DNA of 64,000 nucleotides from contig SFGA01000019.1 of the NCBI GenBank assembly GCA_004556705.1, positions 1-64,000 on the forward strand, written 5' to 3'. Positions 57,292 to 64,000 of this stretch are shown here, piece after piece. The stretch comes from Ruminococcus sp. Lineage in GTDB: Bacteria > Bacillota > Clostridia > Oscillospirales > Acutalibacteraceae. The stretch's first letter is position 1. The number at the start of each line of letters is the position of its first letter. The translations under genes and the position numbers were made by a program. The notes under the pieces were generated by a model. It did not search any database. It saw nothing but the letters and a program-made list of their open reading frames with translations, and was not told the origin of the DNA.

Positions 57292-57924
57292 ATGTTCTTT
57301 ATAAGCTTCGATAAACTTATAGAAATACTTTCACCGTTGATATTGATTGTATGTATTATCGCCTTAATCGGATTAAATAAAGATTATGCCGCAGAACGAG
57401 AACAAGAAAAGCGTCAAGCTCTTGAAGCATATCGGGTGGAAAGCGTTTATATCGACAAAGCGGAAATTCTTCAGCGATACCTTGCGCAAGGCGACCGCCA
57501 ATTTATTCAGTCGGATGATTTCACCTTCTATATGCACGACGAAGAGAAAAATCTTGACATTTACGAAAGACGAAACATTGCTTATTCAAATTATGAGCGA
57601 GTTACGGTAAATTCGGAAACGCAGGAGATTAAATCATATTGGATTGTTTATAACGATTTAATTCCCGACGGCGATATAACGAAAAAAGTGGTGCAGGATT
57701 ATTCGGATTTTATAAAAGGAAGATTTGACGAAAATGCAAGCTGGGGCAAGACTTCCGACGAGAAAAAGTACAACGCATCGGGCATTTTGACTTATATATC
57801 CTCAAGAACGGACGGAAAAGTTGAAATGTATCACTCCGATTTCCACAAAGACGGAGCGGATTTTAACTGCTTAATATCGTCGCAGCCCGACTCGGTTGCC
57901 ATCAGTCTTAATTATGAGTTTTGA
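57292..57924 (+). CDS. Hypothetical single-pass membrane protein (210 aa)
   Basis: I do not recognise the family. One membrane helix covers about residues 8-30 (LIEILSPLILIVCIIALIGL), then a charged helix (KDYAAEREQEKRQALEAYR) and a soluble domain of mixed strands rich in Tyr, Asp and Ser. ATG 57292 with AAGGGGGA upstream is preferred over the in-frame codon at 57232, which lies before the promoter. It is monocistronic with its own terminator. Confidence 0.75.
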   Translation: MFFISFDKLIEILSPLILIVCIIALIGLNKDYAAEREQEKRQALEAYRVESVYIDKAEILQRYLAQGDRQFIQSDDFTFYMHDEEKNLDIYERRNIAYSNYERVTVNSETQEIKSYWIVYNDLIPDGDITKKVVQDYSDFIKGRFDENASWGKTSDEKKYNASGILTYISSRTDGKVEMYHSDFHKDGADFNCLISSQPDSVAISLNYEF

Positions 57925-57941
57925 TAAGTTAGTAAAAGATT

Positions 57942-57974
57942 AAAGGACGCCTTTTTATGAGGCGTCCTTTTTCG
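57942..57974 (+). terminator. Terminator after the 57292 gene
   Basis: AAAGGACGCC pairs perfectly with GGCGTCCTTT around a 9-base loop, followed by T residues. Confidence 0.88.
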
Positions 57975-58040
57975 TTGGATTATTGTTGATTTATGTTTGT
58001 TTGTGGCTTAAATCAGACTAAAATACACCCACAACCGTAG

Positions 58041-58061
58041 GGACAACCCTTGCGGTTGTCC
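58041..58061 (+). repeat. GTAGG/CTTGC hairpin, GGACAACC stem
   Basis: Same stem and loop as the copy at 34636-34656, with the shared 5' context CACAACCGTAGG. Confidence 0.75.
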
Positions 58062-58219
58062 GAAAACCGCAAAAGTTGGTAGCGACAGTGAGCCGTCGTG
58101 AGGGCGTTTACAACCGAACAGGCGAGCCGAGCGTGATTTTTGCGGAAAAGGAGGAATTGCATAGTGAGTGAGAGACAGCCAAAGGCTGTTGCGAACAATA
58201 CGGTGCAAACGACGACGTG

Positions 58220-58243
58220 GTAGGGCGGTGGCTTGCTGCCGCC
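58220..58243 (+). repeat. GTAGG/CTTGC hairpin, GCGGTGG stem
   Basis: GTAGG is followed by GCGGTGG, loop CTTGC and TGCCGCC; it is the inverse of the copy at 2517-2541. Confidence 0.7.
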
Positions 58244-58301
58244 GTTAGATTGTTGTTGATTTATGATAATTTGCGGATAACCGCAAACCGTAAAGTAAAA
58301 T

Positions 58302-58350
58302 CAGCTCCCTCGTCGAGGGAGCTGTTGAGCGTAGCGAAACTGAGGGAGTA
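58302..58350 (+). repeat. Three-arm CTCCCTC element, copy near-identical to 2325-2375
   Basis: Arms GCTCCCTC, GAGGGAGC and GAGGGAG with the middle hairpin TTGAGCGTAGCGAA match the copy at 2325-2375 almost base for base, except for a shortened first loop. Confidence 0.75.
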
Positions 58351-58375
58351 AAGTAAGTCATATCAAGCTTAAATT

Positions 58376-58433
58376 AACTCCCCCAGTCATTTTTTTACGA
58401 AAAAATGACAGCCCCCTCAAAGATGGGGCGGAA
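58376..58433 (-). repeat. Three-arm element, variant with GGGG-rich arms
   Basis: On the minus strand arm 1 GCCCCATC, arm 2 GAGGGGGC and arm 3 TGGGGGAG flank a long middle hairpin (TGTCATTTTTTC and its inverse). The arms differ from other copies but mostly still pair. Confidence 0.6.
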
Positions 58434-58460
58434 GCACAAATTGAATTTGATATAAATTGC

Positions 58461-58481
58461 GGACAGGGGCGAGCCCTGTCC
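58461..58481 (-). repeat. GTAGG/CTCGC hairpin, GGACAGGG stem
   Basis: This matches the copy at 34687-34707 with the shared flank CTACGGT on the plus strand. Confidence 0.75.
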
Positions 58482-58517
58482 CTACGGTAGCATAGGTTTT
58501 CTAATTTGATGAAACAC

Positions 58518-58600
58518 AGGCTCCCTCTGACGGGCAACGTATGCGACCGCCGCCTGTGGCGGATAAAGGGAGCATCTGTTGGCGCAGCGGTCGATTTTGT
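58518..58600 (+). repeat. 83-bp dispersed repeat, partner of 34855-34938
   Basis: This is the long-loop form of the GGCTCCCT element with the inserted CCGCCGCCTGTGGCGG hairpin, inverted relative to the copy in island 2. Confidence 0.75.
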
Positions 58601-58632
58601 GGAAAGCAATAAATATCAAGCTTTCGTTATCT

Positions 58633-58684
58633 CTCCCTCAGTCATTTTTCAAAAGAAAAATGACAGCTCCCTTTACAAGGGAGC
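58633..58684 (-). repeat. Three-arm element with AAGGGAGC arm 2
   Basis: On the minus strand arm 1 GGCTCCCTT pairs with AAGGGAGC across loop GTA; the middle hairpin is TGTCATTTTTC and its inverse, and arm 3 is TGAGGGAG. Confidence 0.7.
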
Positions 58685-58691
58685 CTGAGTC

Positions 58692-58712
58692 GGACAGGGG
58701 CAAGCCCTGTCC
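58692..58712 (-). repeat. GTAGG/CTTGC hairpin, GGACAGGG stem
   Basis: On the minus strand the loop is CTTGC with a GGACAGGG stem, linking the GGACAGGG and CTTGC versions of the family in one copy. Confidence 0.75.
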
Positions 58713-58835
58713 CTACGGTAGCATAAATTATTAAATTTGATAGCCGTCATACGTACGCAAATTTCCTCAGTGTCAGCAAGCCCCTGCCCTACACCGTTGG
58801 ATATTAAATTCACATTTACGGGCAGCCGATAACAG

Positions 58836-59972
58836 TTATTTTTTCAAAAAATGAACTGCAACGGCGGCAGCGGTCAAAATGCCGATACCTATGCCCACTT
58901 TTTTAACAACAGGTATTACCGATTCGACGCTAGGGGGTGCATAGGAATAGATAAGATACTTCACTTTATTGTGAATATCCTTTACGCTTTTTATATCCTT
59001 ATACATTGTGGTATAGGTCGAAAATGTGTTTAGATTATTTTCATCTAAATCGATTATACGCACACCTCTTTGAAGCTTCGGGCCGTAAACATTGAAGCCG
59101 CAGCCCTGCGTATATCCCATTATTAAGCCGTTGTATTCGCCTACAAAGCTATTGTTATGGTCGTGCCCGCAGAAAGCCGCTATGACGTCTCCCTTTTCAC
59201 GCAAGGCGTCAAATTCGCCTGTATTCTCGCTCGGGGTAGCAGGTGTTTCGTAAGTAAAATCGCAATTTCCTTTGATTAGACGATTTTCATCTATCCAATA
59301 ATATTTGCCTGCGTGCTCACGGAAGCCCTGTGCGTGAGGCTTACGGCTTTTCGGAACTTCCTTGAAAAGCTCCCACATTTCGCACATAGGTATATGCTGA
59401 AAAACCAACGATTTTACATAGTCACCGTGCTTCTCTTTAAGCTCGTCCCTTGTTTTCTGATACCACTCAATTTGTCCCTTTGTAACTGCAGCGCATCTTC
59501 CGTCGGGTGTCGAGGAAAGCGAGTCGATAAGGTAGATATTGAAAATGTCCTTTTCGCCCTTGCTGTCCTTGATAAGCAGATTGTGGTTTGCAACGCCCTC
59601 AAGGCTTTCGTCTCCCCTCTCCGCAACGCAATTGGGGTAGCTTTTATAAAGTGCAAGCTGTTTTTCCTTTGAGATACCGAACGCCTGTGCATCGTGATTT
59701 CCAAAGCAGAATGTAAACGGAATATTCCTATCGACAACAGGCTTTAAGAAGTTGTCAAAAGCCTTTTTAAAGTTTTCCTCACGGTTGCCGAGCGACAGCG
59801 TAAAGCCGTAGCCCTTTATCTGATCGCCCGTAAAGACAACCAAATCAGGCTTATCCTTATCCAATGCCGCTTCTATAAGCTCAACAGTATCCTTTGATGT
59901 TATCTGAGTGTCCTGAATATCGGCAATCTGCATTATGCGGAATTTACCGTCCGGTCTGAATTTAAGTTCCAT
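58836..59972 (-). CDS. Metallophosphoesterase with C-terminal membrane anchor
   Basis: The calcineurin-like motifs are in order: MQIADIQDTQ, VVFTGDQIKG, CFGNHDAQAFG, FQHIPMCE and AFCGHDHNN, giving a two-metal phosphoesterase. There is no signal peptide, but the last ~30 residues form a hydrophobic helix (VGIGIGILTAAAVAVHFL) ending KK, so the enzyme is probably tail-anchored and faces the cytoplasm. The substrate is unknown; the domain resembles proteins of the DCR2/purple-phosphatase type. Length 378 residues. It is transcribed alone beside repeat island 3. Confidence 0.88.
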   Translation of the reverse strand: MELKFRPDGKFRIMQIADIQDTQITSKDTVELIEAALDKDKPDLVVFTGDQIKGYGFTLSLGNREENFKKAFDNFLKPVVDRNIPFTFCFGNHDAQAFGISKEKQLALYKSYPNCVAERGDESLEGVANHNLLIKDSKGEKDIFNIYLIDSLSSTPDGRCAAVTKGQIEWYQKTRDELKEKHGDYVKSLVFQHIPMCEMWELFKEVPKSRKPHAQGFREHAGKYYWIDENRLIKGNCDFTYETPATPSENTGEFDALREKGDVIAAFCGHDHNNSFVGEYNGLIMGYTQGCGFNVYGPKLQRGVRIIDLDENNLNTFSTYTTMYKDIKSVKDIHNKVKYLIYSYAPPSVESVIPVVKKVGIGIGILTAAAVAVHFLKK

Positions 59973-60023
59973 AGCTGCACCTCTTTCAATGATTATTTTA
60001 TCATATTTTTTCGATATTGCAAT

Positions 60024-60058
60024 AAAAAATCAGCCGTCCAAAGAGCTTGAACGGCTGA
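60024..60058 (-). terminator. Terminator of pckG
   Basis: On the minus strand TCAGCCGT pairs with ACGGCTGA, with further pairing inside the loop, followed by six T. Confidence 0.85.
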
Positions 60059-60075
60059 AAATTTATGAATATTGA

Positions 60076-61866
60076 TTATTTAAGGTTAGCTTTAAGAGTT
60101 TCAAGGTTTGCAACAAGCTCTGCGGGAACCTTACCGTCGAACTTTCCGAAGAATTCCTCAATACCCTTAGCCTCTTCTCTCCAAAGATCCTTATCAACGT
60201 CAAGGATTTTTTCAAGAGATTCCTCGGTTACGTCCTTAATGCCGTTAAGGTTAATATCCTTAGCATAGGGAAGATAGCCGATAGCTGTTTCCTGAGCGTC
60301 AACCTCATTATCGCAACGCTTGAGAATCCACTCAAGAACACGAAGGTTGTCGCCGAAGCCGGGCCACATAAAGTTGCCTTCGTCGTCTTTTCTGAACCAG
60401 TTAACATTGAAAATCTTGGGAGCCTTATCCGGATCAAGAGTCTTACCGATATCGATCCAATGCTGCCAATAGTCAGCCATATGATAGCCGCAGAACGGAA
60501 GCATAGCCATAGGATCACGACGAACAACGCCTACTGCGCCTGCAGCAGCTGCTGTTGTCTCGGAAGCCATTGTTGCGCCAACGAATACACCGTGGTTCCA
60601 ATCTCTTGACTGATATACCAACGGAGCGAGCTTAGCACGTCTGCCGCCGAATACGAATGCCGAAATCGGAACACCCTGCGGATTTTCAAATTCAGATGAA
60701 AGGCAGGGGCAGTTCTCTGTCGGAGCTGTAAATCTTGAGTTCGGATGAGCAAGCTTGTTGCCCTCAGCGATATACTCGGGACCGTTAACCTTCTTGCCTG
60801 TCCACTCCTCTGCATTAACAGGAGGATTCTTATCAAGGCTCTCCCACCAAACAGTGTTGTTGTCAAGGTTTCTTGCAACGTTGGTAAAGATTGTGCCTTT
60901 CTTTGTAGCAGCAAGAGCGTTCGGGTTCGATTTTTCGTTAGTACCGGGAGCAACTCCGAAGAAGCCGTTCTCGGGGTTGATAGCATAAAGTCTGCCGTCG
61001 GGGCCCTTACGAATCCAAGAAATATCGTCGCCTACGCACCAAACCTTATAGCCTTTCTTTCTGTATTCCTCGGGCGGAATAAGCATAGCAAGGTTTGTTT
61101 TACCGCAAGCTGACGGGAATGCAGCGCAGATGTATTTAACCTCGCCCTGCGGATTTTCGATACCGAGAATAAGCATGTGCTCAGCCTGCCAGCCCTCGTT
61201 CTTACCCTGATAAGAAGCGATACGCAATGCGAAGCATTTCTTACCGAGAAGTACGTTTCCGCCGTAAGCAGAGTTAACTGAAATGATTGTGTTGTCCTCG
61301 GGGAACTGACAAATCCATCTCTTTTCGGGGTCAACGTCGCACTTGCAGTGGAGACCTCTTACCCAGTCATTGCTTTCGCTGCCGAAGGCGTCCATAACCT
61401 TCTTGCCGACACGGGTCATAATAGCCATATTAAGAACAACGTAGATTGAGTCTGTAAGCTCGATACCTACCTTTGAGAAGGGAGAGCCGACGGGACCCAT
61501 TGAATAAGGGATAACGTACATTGTTCTGCCCTTGTATGAATCACGGGCAATGTCGTAAAGCATTTCATAAGCCTTTGAAGGCTCCATCCAATGGTTTGTA
61601 GGGCCTGCATCCTCTTCCTTCTTTGAGCAGATAAGAGTTCTGTCCTCTACACGAGCAACGTCGTTGGGCTTTGTTCTGTGGTAATAACAGCCGGGAAGAA
61701 GATCCTCGTTAAGCTTAATCATTTCGCCGCTTTCGCAAGCTTCCTTACGAAGTGCTTCGAGCTGTTCTTCGCTGCCGTCGATCCAAACGATTTGAGCAGG
61801 ATTGACAAGCTTAACCTTTTCGTCAATCCAATCAAGGATACTCTTGTTAGTTGTGAGTGCTGACAT
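60076..61866 (-). CDS. pckG: Phosphoenolpyruvate carboxykinase (GTP)
   Basis: The enzyme interconverts oxaloacetate and PEP with GTP/GDP; in fermenters it can run toward oxaloacetate and succinate. The P-loop is FPSACGKTNLAML, with GDDISWIRKG for metal binding and the guanine-binding region near NWFRKDDEGNFMWPGFGDN. The catalytic cysteine lies in SACGKT. Length 596 residues identifies the GTP class, not the ~530-residue ATP class. AAGGAG precedes the ATG. It is monocistronic with its own promoter and terminator. Confidence 0.97.
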   Translation of the reverse strand: MSALTTNKSILDWIDEKVKLVNPAQIVWIDGSEEQLEALRKEACESGEMIKLNEDLLPGCYYHRTKPNDVARVEDRTLICSKKEEDAGPTNHWMEPSKAYEMLYDIARDSYKGRTMYVIPYSMGPVGSPFSKVGIELTDSIYVVLNMAIMTRVGKKVMDAFGSESNDWVRGLHCKCDVDPEKRWICQFPEDNTIISVNSAYGGNVLLGKKCFALRIASYQGKNEGWQAEHMLILGIENPQGEVKYICAAFPSACGKTNLAMLIPPEEYRKKGYKVWCVGDDISWIRKGPDGRLYAINPENGFFGVAPGTNEKSNPNALAATKKGTIFTNVARNLDNNTVWWESLDKNPPVNAEEWTGKKVNGPEYIAEGNKLAHPNSRFTAPTENCPCLSSEFENPQGVPISAFVFGGRRAKLAPLVYQSRDWNHGVFVGATMASETTAAAAGAVGVVRRDPMAMLPFCGYHMADYWQHWIDIGKTLDPDKAPKIFNVNWFRKDDEGNFMWPGFGDNLRVLEWILKRCDNEVDAQETAIGYLPYAKDINLNGIKDVTEESLEKILDVDKDLWREEAKGIEEFFGKFDGKVPAELVANLETLKANLK

Positions 61867-61980
61867 AGTAATTTCTCCTTTTTGAAATTCGGATTTGCCG
61901 ATTTTTCAAGCGGCTTTTCCGAAATTATTTAACTAAATTAAATGCCGAAATTAAACAAATACCAAATTCCGCCATTATAA

Positions 61981-62014
61981 GCATTATTATAATGCAACTG
62001 AGTTTATTTTGCAA
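61981..62014 (-). promoter_or_regulatory. Promoter of pckG with palindrome over the -10 region
   Basis: On the minus strand TTGCAA (62009-62014) and TATAAT (61986-61991) have a 17-base spacer. The -10 lies inside the exact palindrome GCATTATTATAATGC (61981-61995), a possible operator. The start codon is about 115 bases downstream, leaving a long 5' leader. Confidence 0.6.
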
Positions 62015-62055
62015 TAAAAAAATGATAAAATTTTGTCAATATAATGAATAAATTG

Positions 62056-63072
62056 TTAATAATTCGCTTCGGTAATATTCATAGTCGCATACGCGTTGAG
62101 CGACATATCGGCTCTCTTACCCGAAATGAACTCATAATAGCCCTGCGAAGCTACCATAGCCGCATTATCTCCGCACAGGGAAAGCTCGGGATAATATATC
62201 CTCCAGCCGTGCTTTTTCGCCGTTTCGTCCATTCTTCTGCGAAGCACCGAGTTTGCTGAAACACCGCCTGCCAAAACTAATTTATTTGTATCGACAGTCT
62301 GCATCGCCTTTTCGGTATTATCAATAAGTGAGGTTACAACGGTATTTATAAACGAAGCGCCCAAATTCTCCCTTATGATAGTCTCCCCTTTTTGCTCTGC
62401 GTTATGTACCGTATTTATTACAGAGGTTTTAAGTCCCGAAAAGCTGAAATCGAGAGGACTTGCATCGACACGGGGCTTTGGAAACGAATACGCCTTATCG
62501 TCGCCGTTTTGTGATATTTTATCGAGATTTACGCCGCCGGGATAAGGCAAGCCCATTGTCCTTGCAGCCTTATCAAGAGCCTCGCCTGCCGCATCGTCTC
62601 TCGTTCTGCCTATTATCTCAAAATCCGTATAGCCGTCTACCTTGACAAGCAGAGTATTTCCGCCCGAAACAACAAGGCACATAAACGGAGGCTCAAGCTC
62701 GGGATGCGTGATATAGTTCGAGGCAATATGCGAACGCAAATGATGAACGGGAACGAGCGGAACGCCCGAAGAGAGCGAAAGTCCCTTTGCGTAATTCACG
62801 CCGACAAGCAGCGCACCTATAAGTCCCGGTGTATATGTAACGGCGATTGCGTCAATATCGGATATTTTAAGCTGTGCTTTTTCAAGCGCCTCGTTCACGA
62901 CGTAGCTTATTGACTCCGTATGAAGTCTTGAGGCTATTTCGGGAACTACTCCTCCAAATATTTTATGCTTTTCGATTTGAGTTGACACAACATTTGAAAG
63001 TATTTTTCTGCCGTCCTCGACAACCGCGGCGGCAGTTTCGTCACATGAGCTTTCAATTCCGAGAATTCTCAT
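62056..63072 (-). CDS. tsaD: tRNA N6-adenosine threonylcarbamoyltransferase TsaD
   Basis: TsaD transfers threonylcarbamoyl to A37 of ANN-decoding tRNAs. The opening ILGIESSCDETAAAVV, metal-binding histidines in PVHHLRSHIAS, and the ATP-site motifs VVSGGNTLLV and LAGGVSANSVLRRRM are characteristic. Length 338 residues is standard. GGGGTG precedes the ATG. It diverges from gdhA; its partners TsaB and TsaE are not in the window. Confidence 0.97.
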   Translation of the reverse strand: MRILGIESSCDETAAAVVEDGRKILSNVVSTQIEKHKIFGGVVPEIASRLHTESISYVVNEALEKAQLKISDIDAIAVTYTPGLIGALLVGVNYAKGLSLSSGVPLVPVHHLRSHIASNYITHPELEPPFMCLVVSGGNTLLVKVDGYTDFEIIGRTRDDAAGEALDKAARTMGLPYPGGVNLDKISQNGDDKAYSFPKPRVDASPLDFSFSGLKTSVINTVHNAEQKGETIIRENLGASFINTVVTSLIDNTEKAMQTVDTNKLVLAGGVSANSVLRRRMDETAKKHGWRIYYPELSLCGDNAAMVASQGYYEFISGKRADMSLNAYATMNITEANY

Positions 63073-63110
63073 TTAAGCACCCCTTTTTAAGTCTTTGAAA
63101 AATCTACAAT

Positions 63111-63139
63111 ATTATACCAAAAACGCAGAGAAAATTCAA
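63111..63139 (-). promoter_or_regulatory. Promoter of tsaD
   Basis: On the minus strand TTGAAT (63134-63139) and TATAAT (63111-63116) have a 17-base spacer, 39 bases before the start. Confidence 0.75.
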
Positions 63140-63242
63140 CGCAAACAAGATTTTTATTGTCAAAATCTACAAAAACAAAATAGCTGTTTTTAGCAAACCA
63201 CCGAAATTATAATCGCCCCCAAGCTTTTTTATAAAATACATC

Positions 63243-63270
63243 TTGAATTTTCCGTAATGCGTGTTATTAT
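63243..63270 (+). promoter_or_regulatory. Candidate promoter of gdhA
   Basis: TTGAAT (63243-63248) and TATTAT (63265-63270) have a 16-base spacer, about 43 bases before the gdhA start. Confidence 0.55.
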
Positions 63271-63312
63271 AAAGTTAAAATATAAAAAAATAATTTTTCA
63301 GGAGAAGCAAAG

Positions 63313-64000
63313 ATGAATGAGTACATTGAAAATGTAATTAAGACCGTCGAGAGACGAGATAACGCAAAACCTGAGTATATCCAGTGCGTTAAAGAGGTTT
63401 TTCGTTCTCTTGAAAAGGTAATTGAAGAGCACCCCGAGTATATTGAGGACGATCTTCTTACGAGAATGGTTGAACCCGACAGACTGATTACCTTCCGTGT
63501 TGCGTGGGTTGATGACAAGGGCAAAACGCAAATTAACCGTGGATACCGTGTTCAATTTAACTCAAGCATAGGTCCTTACAAGGGCGGACTTCGTTTCCAT
63601 CCGAGCGTAAATTCAAGCATTATGTATTTCCTCGGCTTTGAGCAGACCTTCAAGAACTCGCTTACGGGACTTCCTATGGGCGGTGCAAAGGGCGGCTCGG
63701 ACTTTGACCCGAGAGGCAAGAGCAAGCAAGAGGTTATGCGCTTCTGTCAGGCGTTTATGACAGAGCTTTACAGACATATCGGACCGAATATTGACGTTCC
63801 CGCAGGCGATATCGGCGTAGGAGCTCGTGAAATCGGCTTCCTGTTCGGTCAGTATAAGAGAATTACAGACGCATTTGAAAACGGCGTTATTACAGGCAAG
63901 GGACTTGCTTACGGCGGCTCGCTTATTCGTCCCGAGGCTACGGGCTACGGCGCAATTTACTATACCTGTGAGGTTTTCAAGCACGAAAATGATACAATTA
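63313..64000 (+). CDS. gdhA: Glutamate dehydrogenase, partial (runs off the window)
   Basis: Only the first 229 codons are present, with AGGAG just upstream of ATG 63313. The translation has the hexameric GDH landmarks: RGYRVQFNSSIGPYKGGLRF with substrate-binding lysine, then LPMGGAKGGSDFDP with the catalytic lysine region, and DVPAGDIGVGAREIGFLFG. It belongs to the ~445-residue class that is usually NADP-dependent and used to assimilate ammonium. The reading frame is open to the window end with no sign of damage; the nucleotide-binding half lies outside. Confidence 0.95.
   Translation, partial: MNEYIENVIKTVERRDNAKPEYIQCVKEVFRSLEKVIEEHPEYIEDDLLTRMVEPDRLITFRVAWVDDKGKTQINRGYRVQFNSSIGPYKGGLRFHPSVNSSIMYFLGFEQTFKNSLTGLPMGGAKGGSDFDPRGKSKQEVMRFCQAFMTELYRHIGPNIDVPAGDIGVGAREIGFLFGQYKRITDAFENGVITGKGLAYGGSLIRPEATGYGAIYYTCEVFKHENDTI

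Larger units (their letters stand above)
57990..58835. repeat. Repeat island 3: palindromic dispersed repeats, no gene
   Basis: No gene is seen in these ~850 bp. In order there are GTAGG-type hairpins at 58041-58061 (plus, GGACAACC stem) and 58220-58243 (plus, GCGGTGG stem), a three-arm element at 58302-58350, an inverted variant with C/G-rich arms at 58376-58433, a GTAGG hairpin at 58461-58481 (minus), the long-loop element at 58518-58600, another inverted three-arm element at 58633-58684, and GTAGG hairpins at 58692-58712 and 58768-58792 (minus, the last decayed). Confidence 0.82.

Overview
The window looks like chromosome of a spore-forming, low-to-mid GC Clostridia bacterium, most likely of the Oscillospiraceae/Ruminococcaceae type found in gut. 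The evidence is the cotJABC spore-coat operon, SepF and DivIVA, an ECF vitamin-transport module with a nearby BioY, a split transketolase, GTP-type PEP carboxykinase, and a large secreted Ig-domain protein ending in a dockerin-like module. The species cannot be named from sequence alone.

Layout. 1-0.6 kb is GC-rich, hairpin-rich DNA that ends in a truncated XRE regulator and may be the edge of an accessory element. 0.77-2.2 kb holds a small membrane-anchored protein and a LysR regulator. 2.2-3.1 kb is a gene-free island of palindromic repeats next to tRNA-Gly. 3.3-19.4 kb is a long minus-strand housekeeping run: DUF512 protein and der, then, after a terminator and a new promoter, ruvC-ruvA-ruvB-glmM-methyltransferase-ecfA1-ecfA2-ecfT-truA-DUF5711-cvpA-pgsA-a zinc-finger Clp ATPase-bioY. 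19.5-23.4 kb (minus) carries DUF177-rpmF, a small P-loop protein, pgi and a D,D-carboxypeptidase. ligA (plus) faces the 5.8 kb dockerin protein gene (minus). 31.4-36.4 kb holds a D-lactate-dehydrogenase-like gene, tRNA-Leu, a GPH sugar symporter, dCMP deaminase and trmB. 36.5-39.2 kb has an orphan polyprenyl-phosphate sugar transferase and, divergent from it, cotJABC.

39.2-55.2 kb is a second long minus-strand run: alpha/beta hydrolase-miaB-ricA-like-mutS-mutL-miaA-HlyD-like-yggS-sepF-divIVA-lspA-rluD-HAD phosphatase-tktA-tktB. It joins tRNA modification, mismatch repair, cell division and the pentose phosphate pathway. 55.4-57.9 kb (plus) has an SCP2-like protein, a cysteine-containing Gfo/Idh oxidoreductase and a small membrane protein. 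58.0-58.8 kb is a third repeat island. The right end has a metallophosphoesterase, pckG, tsaD and the start of gdhA, which runs off the window.

The most distinctive non-coding signals are two dispersed hairpin families concentrated in three gene-free islands. Their stems differ between copies but stay self-complementary while loops and flanks are conserved, which suggests selection on folded structure. There is also a pair of 133-bp, about 98% identical inverted repeats, each carrying a terminator-like palindrome and each placed exactly at the 3' end of a gene. No CRISPR array, prophage, transposase or rRNA was seen.
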